A stretch of 64,000 nt of DNA from an uncultured Pedobacter sp. Its GTDB lineage: Bacteria > Bacteroidota > Bacteroidia > Sphingobacteriales > Sphingobacteriaceae. This document shows positions 34,581 to 42,826 of this stretch, piece by piece (position 1 is the first letter of the stretch; each line of letters starts with the position of its first letter). The position numbers and the translations under genes are program-made. The stretch spans positions 7,666 to 71,665 of the forward strand of contig NZ_CAMLIG010000022.1 of assembly GCF_946480185.1 (NCBI RefSeq), written 5' to 3'. The notes beneath the pieces are model-generated. The model did no database searches, was not told where the DNA came from, and worked only from the letters and a program-made list of their open reading frames with translations.

Positions 34581-36506
34581 TTAAAGTGATTTTTTATTGT
34601 TTGGAATCACTGCCGGTTGAATGATGACACGATTGCTCTTAGCAGTATCGGGTTTTGCGCCCGGACGCACATAAAGTTTCTTTTGTCCGGGTAAAAGATT
34701 TGCGTTTACAAGCCTATCTACATAATATTTTGGTCTGCTGATAGAATCACGAAGATATTTTTCAATCATCAAACTGGCAATAGGGGCAGACCAAGTTGCC
34801 CCATAACCTGCATTTTCTACCACTACAGCAATTGCAATTTTTGGGTTTATCCTTGGGGCGAAGGCAATAAAAACCGAGTGATTATCTCCATGTGGATTTT
34901 GCACCGTACCCGTTTTGCCACAAATTTCAATATCATCAATTTTGGCGTTATAGGCAGTTCCGTTTGGTGCATTTACTACCCGACTCATTCCCTCGATAAC
35001 AGGTTCAAAGTATTGAGGATCAATACCTGCCGAGTTTTTCTTTGTAAACTCTTCTTTCGTGATTTTTTTATCGCCCATTGCTTTAATTAGATGTGGCGTA
35101 TAATAAAATCCTCGGTTAGCCACAATTGCCGTTACGTTTGCCATTTGAAGCGGTGTAATACCTAATTCTCCCTGACCAATTGATAGAGAAATATTAAAAG
35201 CCGAGGTCCATTTATCGTTGCCGAAAGATTTAGTGTAATAATCTGACGTGGGAACTGATCCTTTTCTTTCAGCAGGTAAATCTATTCCTAAAGTGTTGCC
35301 AATCCCAAATTTCATTACTGCATCTCTCCAACGTTTATAAGCGTTAACAGATCTTGCTCCGGTTTGGTCTATCATACGGGCGTAGGTATAGCCGAAATAA
35401 GTGTTACACGATGCCTCAATGGCCTGGGCTAAGTTTATTGTGCCGTGGACGTGGGTACAGCCCATAAAACCTCTTCTTCCATAATGGTACCCGCCGGGGC
35501 AGTTGTAATAAGTATTGGGGGTAATTAGGCCAAATTGTTGGGCAACCAAAGCATTAATTACCTTAAATATGGAACCAGGAGGATATTCTGCCTGTATCGG
35601 GCGAATAAACATAGGCTTAAAGGGATTTTTCAATAATTTCATGTAATTATTGCCTCTTTGCCTGCCCACCATCATGTTGGGATTATAAGTGGGACTACTT
35701 ATTGAGGCTAAAATCTCACCAGTTGAAGGTTCTATGGCTACAATACTGCCGATTTTATTTTGCATCAGCATTTCGCCGTACATCTGTAGTTTTTTATCTA
35801 AAGATGAAATCAAATTATCTCCAGCTACTGCCGTCGTATCGTATTTCCCGTCAAAAAAACTTCCTTGTTCACGGTTGTGCACATCAACCATGATGTTTCT
35901 TACCCCCCGTTGCCCTCTAAGTAATTCTTCGTAAGATTTTTCTATTCCGGTTTTCCCGATGTAATCTCCTTGAGTGTAAAATCCATCGTATTTCTTTATC
36001 TCTCGGTCATTCACTTCGCCAATATAGCCCAGAAATTGAGCGGCGGTAGAATCGGGGTAAAACCTTACCGAACGGTTTTGAACGTAAAACCCAGGAAATT
36101 CAAAAAGTTTTTCTTGAAAAGCTGCGTAGGTTAAAGCGGAAAGCTGTTTCTGAAACAGAGATGCCTTATATAAAGAATAATTTTTTGCTTTTTTAAAGGC
36201 TTTATCGAAATCTTTTTTATCAATTTTAATCAGTTTACAAAACTCTAGCGTATCCATGTCTTTTACCTGACCTGGAATAACCATTAAATCATAAACTGGC
36301 TCATTTTGGACTAAAACTTTATCGTTTCTATCTAAAATAACTCCACGGGCAGGGTAAATAATCAGTTTTCTGAGGACGTTATTATCTGCGGAAAGTTTGT
36401 AAGAATCATCTACAACTTGGATGTAATACAGTTTACCCAATAAAATTAAGGCAACAAGTATGAAAATTCCTTGAATAATGTATCTACGTTTAAAAAAACT
36501 GTTCAT
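34581..36506 (-). CDS. mrdA: Penicillin-binding protein 2 (transpeptidase)
   Basis: This 641-residue class B PBP has one N-terminal membrane anchor (about 10-30) and a dimerisation domain from YPARGVILDRNDK. The transpeptidase domain has SxxK at 312-315 (PPGSIFKVI), SxN at 366-368 (EASCNTYF) and KTG at 531-533 (ICGKTGTVQ). It crosslinks new wall during rod elongation with RodA and MreC. It overlaps mreD by 4 bp. Confidence 0.95.
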   Translation of the reverse strand: MNSFFKRRYIIQGIFILVALILLGKLYYIQVVDDSYKLSADNNVLRKLIIYPARGVILDRNDKVLVQNEPVYDLMVIPGQVKDMDTLEFCKLIKIDKKDFDKAFKKAKNYSLYKASLFQKQLSALTYAAFQEKLFEFPGFYVQNRSVRFYPDSTAAQFLGYIGEVNDREIKKYDGFYTQGDYIGKTGIEKSYEELLRGQRGVRNIMVDVHNREQGSFFDGKYDTTAVAGDNLISSLDKKLQMYGEMLMQNKIGSIVAIEPSTGEILASISSPTYNPNMMVGRQRGNNYMKLLKNPFKPMFIRPIQAEYPPGSIFKVINALVAQQFGLITPNTYYNCPGGYHYGRRGFMGCTHVHGTINLAQAIEASCNTYFGYTYARMIDQTGARSVNAYKRWRDAVMKFGIGNTLGIDLPAERKGSVPTSDYYTKSFGNDKWTSAFNISLSIGQGELGITPLQMANVTAIVANRGFYYTPHLIKAMGDKKITKEEFTKKNSAGIDPQYFEPVIEGMSRVVNAPNGTAYNAKIDDIEICGKTGTVQNPHGDNHSVFIAFAPRINPKIAIAVVVENAGYGATWSAPIASLMIEKYLRDSISRPKYYVDRLVNANLLPGQKKLYVRPGAKPDTAKSNRVIIQPAVIPNNKKSL

Positions 36507-37018
36507 TTACGTTGTTTCTTTCTGAAAAATAATAGCTCAGTTATAAAAATCAAAGTTAATGTAAATAAAGAACTGATGAACACTTTGCTTATTGTGGACG
36601 GAATCTCTGAAATCCGAAATACTTCGAAATTTAACAAGAAAAAATGGTGTACTAGCGTTAAAACCAACGCGTAAAAGAAAAACCAACGAAAGCCCATAAT
36701 AGCCAAAGTTGGCTCGGGGTCACTATCGTAGTTGTCTTTTTGTACGGTGATACTGGTGATAGAAACTCTTACAAATGCAGTAATTACACAAGCGCTGGCA
36801 TGTAAGCCAACGGTATCGTTAAAAATATCGATGTTTAAGCCTATTAAAAAAGAAAGCAGAAAAAGCAACCAATTTGGCGTTTCAAAAGGTAATAAAAGGA
36901 TAAATAAAATGTATATATAAGGTGTATTTAACCCAAAAAACACCATGTTTTTGAGTAAAAAAATTTGAATAACCACCAATAAAATGTACCTGATGATATT
37001 TTTGATGATACTATTCAT
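36503..37018 (-). CDS. mreD: Rod-shape-determining protein MreD
   Basis: This 171-residue protein with four to five membrane helices lies between mreC and mrdA, overlapping both (8 bp with mreC, 4 bp with mrdA). Sequence conservation in MreD is low; the segment SFLIGLNIDIFNDTVGLHASACV is the recognisable part. Assignment depends largely on context. Confidence 0.88.
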   Translation of the reverse strand: MNSIIKNIIRYILLVVIQIFLLKNMVFFGLNTPYIYILFILLLPFETPNWLLFLLSFLIGLNIDIFNDTVGLHASACVITAFVRVSITSITVQKDNYDSDPEPTLAIMGFRWFFFYALVLTLVHHFFLLNFEVFRISEIPSTISKVFISSLFTLTLIFITELLFFRKKQRK

Positions 37019-37850
37019 TTAAACTCTCCTTATTTTGATCCTCTAAATCTTCTTGCTCTGATTGAAAGTTGTTTTTTATGACATAAACATATTGCAAAGC
37101 ATAAAAATTAGTTGATAGTTTTACATAAATATCTAGAAAGCTCCCGCCACCTTTAACGCCAGATTTTAAAACGGTACCAATTAATATTCCTTTTGGAAAA
37201 ATAACACCTAAACCAGATGTAATCACTCTCGCTTTTGGTTTTAAATTAAGTTGATTTGGAATATCTGTTAAGGTAACAACGTTTGGGTCTTTTCCTTCCC
37301 AAATTAAAGGTCCAAAATAAGGAGTTCCTTCAATAGACGAGGTTATCCGAGTGTCTTCATGTAAAATAGATTGGATAGATGCAAAGTTTTCTGATACGTT
37401 CCAAACAATTCCCACTACGCCATCCGGACCTATTACACCCATTCCTTTCTTTAAACCTTGTTTTGATCCGCGGTTTATCGTGATGTAATTATTTCTTGAG
37501 GTAATGGATTTGTTGACAACCTCGGCTAAAATGTATTCGTATTTTACTTTGTGAATGGTGTCTGTAACCGTTTTAGAAACAACACTGTCGTCTAAAAAGG
37601 AAGATTTTAATTCATTCCGTAGTCGTACGTTCTCCCTAGCTAAACTATCGTTAACCAAATTTAAATCTAAGTATTTATTTATTGAATTTACTTTCTGATA
37701 TATGTTGCCGATGACTTCGTTAGAGCTATTAAAAGTACTGGCTCTTTGAAAATCGTTATTACGGATTAACAATGCAAACGAGATGGTAAGGTATATGATG
37801 AGGAAAAAAAAAGCGTTGTATTTACTAATGAACCTCCAGAGATTTAACAT
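37011..37850 (-). CDS. mreC: Rod-shape-determining protein MreC
   Basis: MreC (279 residues) has one membrane helix (about 12-30), a coiled coil around residues 45-85 (NKYLDLNLVNDSLARENVRLRN) and a beta-rich periplasmic domain with TINRGSKQGLKKGMGVIGPDGVVG. It scaffolds PBP2 and RodA. It is the first gene of the run; mreB, which usually precedes it, is not present upstream in this window. Confidence 0.92.
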   Translation of the reverse strand: MLNLWRFISKYNAFFFLIIYLTISFALLIRNNDFQRASTFNSSNEVIGNIYQKVNSINKYLDLNLVNDSLARENVRLRNELKSSFLDDSVVSKTVTDTIHKVKYEYILAEVVNKSITSRNNYITINRGSKQGLKKGMGVIGPDGVVGIVWNVSENFASIQSILHEDTRITSSIEGTPYFGPLIWEGKDPNVVTLTDIPNQLNLKPKARVITSGLGVIFPKGILIGTVLKSGVKGGGSFLDIYVKLSTNFYALQYVYVIKNNFQSEQEDLEDQNKESLNE

Positions 37851-38319
37851 AGTTTTTTGCTAAATATGATATTAACACGAAGGTTTTAAAACGTTGTAAA
37901 AACGAAATATTATGAAATTTTGGTTTAAAAAGAAATATTTTTCTGGGCAAAGCATTATAATATTTTGTCTGATGGCGTGTAACATTATCAATAAAAATAT
38001 GTGTTTATTGATATATTTTCAAAGATATAGAAAATACACAAGATAAAAAAAACGGCTTTATTCAGCGATAAATTTTTTTGCCCTGCATTTTAGGATATTA
38101 GTGTTTATGGATTTTATAAAATAATGTGTTTACGCTAAAAGAGGCATAATTTTATAGGAGTGTAATTTTTCTTTTACCCTAAATTTGTTTTTTATATAAT
38201 ATATTTGAAATCAGTAAATTATGATTTTCAAGTAAGATGTATTTTTATTTTGATGATATATAGTTTACATAAAAAAGTTATTTTACGGGATTATATATGC
38301 TTTTATTTTTTATTTCTCT
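37851..38319. other. 469-bp AT-rich divergent intergenic region
   Basis: It separates mreC (minus) from the CPA2 antiporter (plus). TATATTTG at 38200-38207 is a -7 match for the plus-strand gene. A 44-codon frame (37912-38046) is very AT-rich with no supporting feature and I do not call it. No trace of mreB is visible. Confidence 0.5.
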
Positions 38320-40359
38320 ATGAATAATACTTTTTTCAGCCATTTAGCCCATGAATTTGATCTGCCGTTTATAAACCCAGTTCTTGTATTTTCAGTTATC
38401 CTTTTTATTATTCTTTTGGCGCCCATATTATTAGGTAAAATAAAAATACCGGCTATTATTGGGTTGATTATCTCTGGTATAGTAATAGGACCGCATGGAT
38501 TCAATATTCTGCAAAAAAATTCGGCAATTGATTTGTTTTCAACCATTGGCTTGTTGTATATCATGTTCATAGCCGGGCTAGAGTTGGATTTAATAGAGTT
38601 TAAAAAGTACAAGCACAAGAGTTTGGTTTTTGGTTTTTTTACTTTTTTTATTCCAATGTCAATAGGATTGCCTGCCTGCTATTATTTGTTAGGCTATTCT
38701 TTACAAACCTCCTTTTTAGTAGCAAGTATGTTTTCTACACATACATTAATTGCTTACCCAATAGTAAGCAAGCTTGGGATTTCTAAAAATGAAGCGGTTG
38801 CCATTACCGTAGGCGGAACCATTTTAACAGATACTGCTGTTTTAATTATTCTGGCAGTAATTATGGGATCTGAGAACGGCGGATTAACTACCCAGTTCTG
38901 GATTCATCTAGCCATTACGCTTTCGATGTTTTCGGCAATTATGTTTTTAATAATACCTCGGATTGCCAAATGGTTCTTTAGCAAGCTAGAGAGCGAAAAA
39001 AGTTCTCATTATATTTTTGTATTATCAGTTGTTTTCTTTGCGGCTTTTTTGGCACAAGTGGCAGGGGTAGAAGCTATCATAGGTGCTTTTGTTGCGGGTT
39101 TGGCGCTCAATAAGCTCATTCCTCATTCTTCTGCCTTAATGAATCGGATAGATTTTGTTGGTAACACGCTTTTTATACCGTTTTTTTTAATAAGTGTGGG
39201 GATGCTAGTTGATGTTAGGGTTGTACTATCGGGTCCTGTAGCCTTAATAGTTGCAGGAACTTTAACAGTTGTTGCGGTAACAGGCAAATGGATTTCGGCT
39301 TATTTTGTACAAAAAATTTACGGATACTCAAAAGACCAAAGAAATTTGATTTTTGGATTGAGTAGCGCTCATGCTGCTGCAACTTTGGCCATTATTTTGG
39401 TTGGCTTTAAAGCAGGGATATTGGACGAAAATATCTTAAATGGTACCATTATTTTGATTTTGGTAACCTGCGTTGTTGCTTCTGTTTTTACACAAAAAGC
39501 CGCACTTAACATTGTGCTAATGGAAGACGAGGGAAATTTAAAAGATGAGAAACCTACGTTATCAAGTGAAAATATTTTAATTCCCATTGCCGATTTTACC
39601 AAAATTGAACCAATGCTAGATTTTGCGGCCTTGTTAAAAGAGAAAAAATCAATCCAGCCAATTTATATTCTTTCTGTTGTGCCCAATAATAACGACGCTG
39701 AGATTAACTTAAAAAAGGTAAAGAAAAAGCTGAGCGAAACGGCTAAGTACGCATCGGCATCAGATACTATTATTGAGATTATGGCCACTATAGATCATAA
39801 TATTTCAAGTGGTATAGTAAGAGCATCAAAAGAAAAGGAGGTTACCTTAATTTTAAACGGGTGGAGAAGAAAGACAGGTTTTATAGAGAAATTTTTGGGC
39901 GATAAAACAGATAACATGGTTGAGGAAACAAACACTACTGTATTTGTATGCCACTTAACCAGAGCTTTAAACACGCACAGAAACTTAATATTAGTTTGTC
40001 CGCCTTTGGCAGAATATGAAGAAGGATTTCCGGTGTGGTTAAATAAGATTGGAAGATTGGCTAGCGAGCTTAGCATTACCATTGATGTTTTTTGCAACGT
40101 AAAAACCATTACCGCTATTAGGGCATTTATAGAAAAGCAAAAAGTAAATGCAACTTTCTCTTTTACAGAGTTTGATGAATGGAATGATTTTAGCCGGATA
40201 AAGATTTTTAGTAAACCGGATGATATTTTAATAGTGGTATCATCCCGTAAAGGAACGCTATCTTACCAGCCCGGTTTTGAAAACACGCAAAAAATGTTGG
40301 AGAGAAAATTTAGCGATTTAACCACAATTTTGATTTACCCGGCTATAAGATCTTTTTAA
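38320..40359 (+). CDS. CPA2-family cation:proton antiporter with C-terminal USP-like domain
   Basis: This 679-residue protein has an N-terminal antiporter domain of about 12 helices (residues 15-400). It shows GLIISGIVIGPHGFNIL, GLLYIMFIAGLELDL, VGGTILTDTAVLI and VEAIIGAFVAGLALN. The conserved Asp in TDTAV and the late LSSAHAAATLAIILVGF fit Na+/H+ or K+/H+ exchangers of the KefB/NapA type. The C-terminal 250 residues are soluble and alpha/beta, resembling tandem universal-stress domains that may sense a nucleotide. No TrkA-N domain is seen. The transported ion is not predictable. Confidence 0.88.
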   Translation: MNNTFFSHLAHEFDLPFINPVLVFSVILFIILLAPILLGKIKIPAIIGLIISGIVIGPHGFNILQKNSAIDLFSTIGLLYIMFIAGLELDLIEFKKYKHKSLVFGFFTFFIPMSIGLPACYYLLGYSLQTSFLVASMFSTHTLIAYPIVSKLGISKNEAVAITVGGTILTDTAVLIILAVIMGSENGGLTTQFWIHLAITLSMFSAIMFLIIPRIAKWFFSKLESEKSSHYIFVLSVVFFAAFLAQVAGVEAIIGAFVAGLALNKLIPHSSALMNRIDFVGNTLFIPFFLISVGMLVDVRVVLSGPVALIVAGTLTVVAVTGKWISAYFVQKIYGYSKDQRNLIFGLSSAHAAATLAIILVGFKAGILDENILNGTIILILVTCVVASVFTQKAALNIVLMEDEGNLKDEKPTLSSENILIPIADFTKIEPMLDFAALLKEKKSIQPIYILSVVPNNNDAEINLKKVKKKLSETAKYASASDTIIEIMATIDHNISSGIVRASKEKEVTLILNGWRRKTGFIEKFLGDKTDNMVEETNTTVFVCHLTRALNTHRNLILVCPPLAEYEEGFPVWLNKIGRLASELSITIDVFCNVKTITAIRAFIEKQKVNATFSFTEFDEWNDFSRIKIFSKPDDILIVVSSRKGTLSYQPGFENTQKMLERKFSDLTTILIYPAIRSF

Positions 40360-40385
40360 GTTTTTTTTCTGAAAGTAGTTATTGA

Positions 40386-40964
40386 CTAATCATTCAAGCC
40401 CTTACCAGCAAGAATTTGTGGGATAGATTTCTCGATTCTGGCTTCGCGGGTTTTGGATTGCTTGGGTTGAGAAAAGAAAAGATTGTAAGCTCGTTGCCGG
40501 CCTGGAGTTAAAGCTTCAAAAGCTGTTTTTAAGGTGCTGTTTTCATTTATTTTAGTTTGGAACTCCTCTGGGAAAACCAAATCCGTATGTTTTTTTAACA
40601 CTACTTTTAGTCCGGCTTTCTCAACTTCAATGGCTTCGTAAATATAGGACTTTAACGTTTTTTCAATTGCTAAGATTTCCTGTAAACTGGTGAATCTTAT
40701 TTGTCGGGCACTTTGTACGTTCTCACTTTGCTGTATTAATAAGTTTTCGGCGTCTTTTAGCAATGCGCCTTTAAAAAACAAAACAGCACAATATTCTTTA
40801 AAGCCATGAATTAAAACCACGTTGCCATTTTGAAAAGTATAGCAAGGTTGTCCCCATTTAATTTCTTCAACTAAAGGTAATTGTAGGATAATTTCTCGCA
40901 GTTTCACCATTTCTGGTTGCCATTTCTTCTCGTTGCTTAAAAGATGTTCAACTTTTTGGTTCAT
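40386..40964 (-). CDS. DUF1801/YdeI (OmpD-associated) family protein
   Basis: This 192-residue protein begins with a DUF1801 domain (WQPEMVKLREIILQLPLVEEIKWGQPCY, NVVLIHGFKEYCAVLFFKG). It ends with a YdeI-type segment (FEALTPGRQRAYNLFFSQPKQSKTREARIEKSIPQILAGKG). The domain pair is common in Bacteroidota; the function is unknown. YdeI homologues are linked to polymyxin or bacteriocin tolerance in enterics, but that should not be assumed here. It converges with the antiporter gene. Confidence 0.85.
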   Translation of the reverse strand: MNQKVEHLLSNEKKWQPEMVKLREIILQLPLVEEIKWGQPCYTFQNGNVVLIHGFKEYCAVLFFKGALLKDAENLLIQQSENVQSARQIRFTSLQEILAIEKTLKSYIYEAIEVEKAGLKVVLKKHTDLVFPEEFQTKINENSTLKTAFEALTPGRQRAYNLFFSQPKQSKTREARIEKSIPQILAGKGLND

Positions 40965-41002
40965 GAGGTTATAAATTGCTTTTGCTATTTGAGACCTAAT
41001 CT

Positions 41003-41026
41003 ATTTCATATCAATCAATATGAAAT
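41003..41026. repeat. Perfect 9-bp inverted repeat upstream of the YdeI-like gene
   Basis: ATTTCATAT (41003-41011) pairs with ATATGAAAT (41018-41026) around CAATCA. It lies 39 bp upstream of the ATG at 40964 and could be an operator. Confidence 0.35.
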
Positions 41027-41053
41027 GATGGTATTTAAATTTGTTGGTAAAAG

Positions 41054-41122
41054 GGTAGCTCCTAACGGAGCAAACACTTATATAGTAGCTTAAGGTTACA
41101 AAGCGGTAGCGCCTACGGAGCA
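41054..41122. repeat. Two copies of a GGTAGCnCC(T)A-CGGAGCA hairpin repeat
   Basis: GGTAGCTCCTAACGGAGCA (41054-41072) and GGTAGCGCCTACGGAGCA (41105-41122) are near-identical direct repeats. The first forms GCTCC/GGAGC with a 4-nt loop. They resemble a short palindromic repeat frequent between Bacteroidota genes; genome copy number is not known from this window. Confidence 0.55.
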
Positions 41123-41263
41123 GGGATGTTCTTTAAGCTTTTTGCACTATTTCTAAATTCATCAGTAATTTTTTGAACAAAAAATGGTAACGATAGCTCG
41201 ATTACTTTTATAAATACTAACCAGAATGCCCCACACAATCTGGCTAGTAAACGCAATAAAAAA

Positions 41264-41650
41264 CTATCCTAAAATTGCAGTTATTTCTAATTCAATCAAA
41301 ATTTCGGGGTCAATTAATTTCGAAACTTCCACCATTGTGGTTACCGGTTTAATATCTTTGAAGAATAAACCATGTGCTTTTGCTGCTTCTTCCCATTGGC
41401 TAATGTCTGTTAAAAACATACGGGTCCTAACCACGTTTTCTAAAGAAGCACCTGCATCTTCCAATACCTTTGTTAACTTATCTAAAATAGCTTTAGTTTG
41501 GTCATACACGGTGGTTAAGTTGTTGCCGTCTTCATCTTTTGAAGCGGTTGTGCCTGCAATTTCAATTGTATTGCCCACTTTTACCGCTCTGCAGTAACCA
41601 ATAATATCTTCCCAAGGAGAACCGGAAGTAAAATTTTGTCTATTGTTCAT
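41264..41650 (-). CDS. RidA (YjgF/YER057c/UK114) family protein
   Basis: This 128-residue protein fits the trimeric Rid fold: YCRAVKVGNTIEIAGTTA, YDQTKAILDKLTKVLEDAGASLENVVRTRMFLTD and the C-terminal EILIELEITAI. The Arg in VVRTRMF and the terminal Glu are those used by RidA to hydrolyse reactive enamines/imines. The subgroup (true RidA deaminase or Rid1-7) cannot be fixed by eye. It stands alone between the repeat region and an aldo/keto reductase gene on the same strand. Confidence 0.9.
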   Translation of the reverse strand: MNNRQNFTSGSPWEDIIGYCRAVKVGNTIEIAGTTASKDEDGNNLTTVYDQTKAILDKLTKVLEDAGASLENVVRTRMFLTDISQWEEAAKAHGLFFKDIKPVTTMVEVSKLIDPEILIELEITAILG

Positions 41651-41723
41651 TTTATTTGGTGCTTTAAATTTTGCGCAAAATAGTTTTTTGATTTTGTTTT
41701 AGGAAGCACAATATTTGTAATAT

Positions 41724-42707
41724 TTACCAGCGCTGGTGTACATCTGTTTTAATGTATTTATTGTATATTTTTTCGATGTCAGCAATTTGTGAGTGGTTCA
41801 GCGTTGCAAAATCTACTGCGTTAACATTGCTTTCCAGCTGTTTTACGTTTGAAGCACCTGGGATTACACAAGAGATTTCCTCGAAATGTAAAATCCATCT
41901 TAAAGCTAAAAGTGGGAGCGAAGCATTAGGAAATAACTTTTTAAGTTCCTCAACCGCAGTTAATCCTTTTTCGTAATCAACGCCAGAAAAAGTTTCTCCT
42001 TTATCAAAAGCTTCTCCGTTTCTGTTGAAATTACGGTGATCATCTTTTGTAAAAGTGCTTTGTTTATCAAATTTGCCAGTTAATAAACCGCTGGCTAAAG
42101 GAACTCTTGCAATTAGCCCCACGTTGTTTTTCTTAGCCTCTTTAAATAACACTTCGTTTGGACGTTGCCTAAACATATTGTAAATCAGCTGGATGCTACA
42201 GACATTACTGTACTGCATGGCTTTTAAACCTTCCTCAACTTTTTCAATACTTACGCCTAAATGCTGTATTTTGCCTTCGTCTTTTAATCTGTCAAACAGT
42301 TCAAAAACTTCGGGCTGGTAAAAAACATCCGTTGGCGGACAATGAAGCTGGATCAAATCTATCCTTTCCAGATTCATGTTCTTTAAACTGTCTTCCACAA
42401 AACCGCGTATTGCTTTCGTGGTATAGCTTTCCGCTTTATGCGGATTTAGTTTTCTACCGCATTTGGTAGCCACGTAAATCTGCTCTTTTCTTGATTTAAC
42501 CAATCTGCCAACCGATTTTTCACTGTGGCCATCGCCATAAACATCGGCAGTATCAATAAAATTAATTCCCTTGTCAACGGCGGTATTTAAAATTTCATCG
42601 GCATTGGTATCGCTAAAATCAGCGCCCCATTTACCGCCAACTTGCCAAGTGCCTAAACTAACTTCTGATACGTTGAAGCCTGTTTTTCCTAATAATCTAT
42701 ATTTCAT
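41724..42707 (-). CDS. Aldo/keto reductase
   Basis: This 327-residue (beta/alpha)8-barrel reductase uses NADPH. The catalytic tetrad is visible as FIDTADVYGDGHSE (Asp, Tyr), VATKCGR (Lys) and IQLHCPP (His). The C-terminal cofactor region CVIPGASNVKQLESN is typical of the YghZ/IolS-like group. The substrate is unknown. Direct repeats of the TGAATGA type lie upstream at 42720-42822. Confidence 0.9.
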   Translation of the reverse strand: MKYRLLGKTGFNVSEVSLGTWQVGGKWGADFSDTNADEILNTAVDKGINFIDTADVYGDGHSEKSVGRLVKSRKEQIYVATKCGRKLNPHKAESYTTKAIRGFVEDSLKNMNLERIDLIQLHCPPTDVFYQPEVFELFDRLKDEGKIQHLGVSIEKVEEGLKAMQYSNVCSIQLIYNMFRQRPNEVLFKEAKKNNVGLIARVPLASGLLTGKFDKQSTFTKDDHRNFNRNGEAFDKGETFSGVDYEKGLTAVEELKKLFPNASLPLLALRWILHFEEISCVIPGASNVKQLESNVNAVDFATLNHSQIADIEKIYNKYIKTDVHQRW

Positions 42708-42719
42708 ATTTTTAATGAT

Positions 42720-42822
42720 AGAATGAGAGAATTTTGAATGATAGAATGCAAAAACCGTACAATTGAATTTAATCCTTCACTCATTAAATTCACTTATTCA
42801 ATCCTTCAGTCATTCAAAATTA
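42720..42822. repeat. TGAATGA/TCATTCA short repeats, copy 1
   Basis: Words such as GAATGATAGAATG (twice) on the left and CACTCATT, AGTCATTC on the right fill the gap between two genes. AATTTTGAATGA and its exact complement TCATTCAAAATT make a 12-bp inverted repeat across it. The same words recur at 56400-56480. Confidence 0.5.
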
Positions 42823-42826
42823 TACC

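Noticed and set aside
37912..38046. 44-codon frame upstream of the CPA2 antiporter
   Set aside because: Very AT-rich, no family resemblance, no operon context; could easily be chance.
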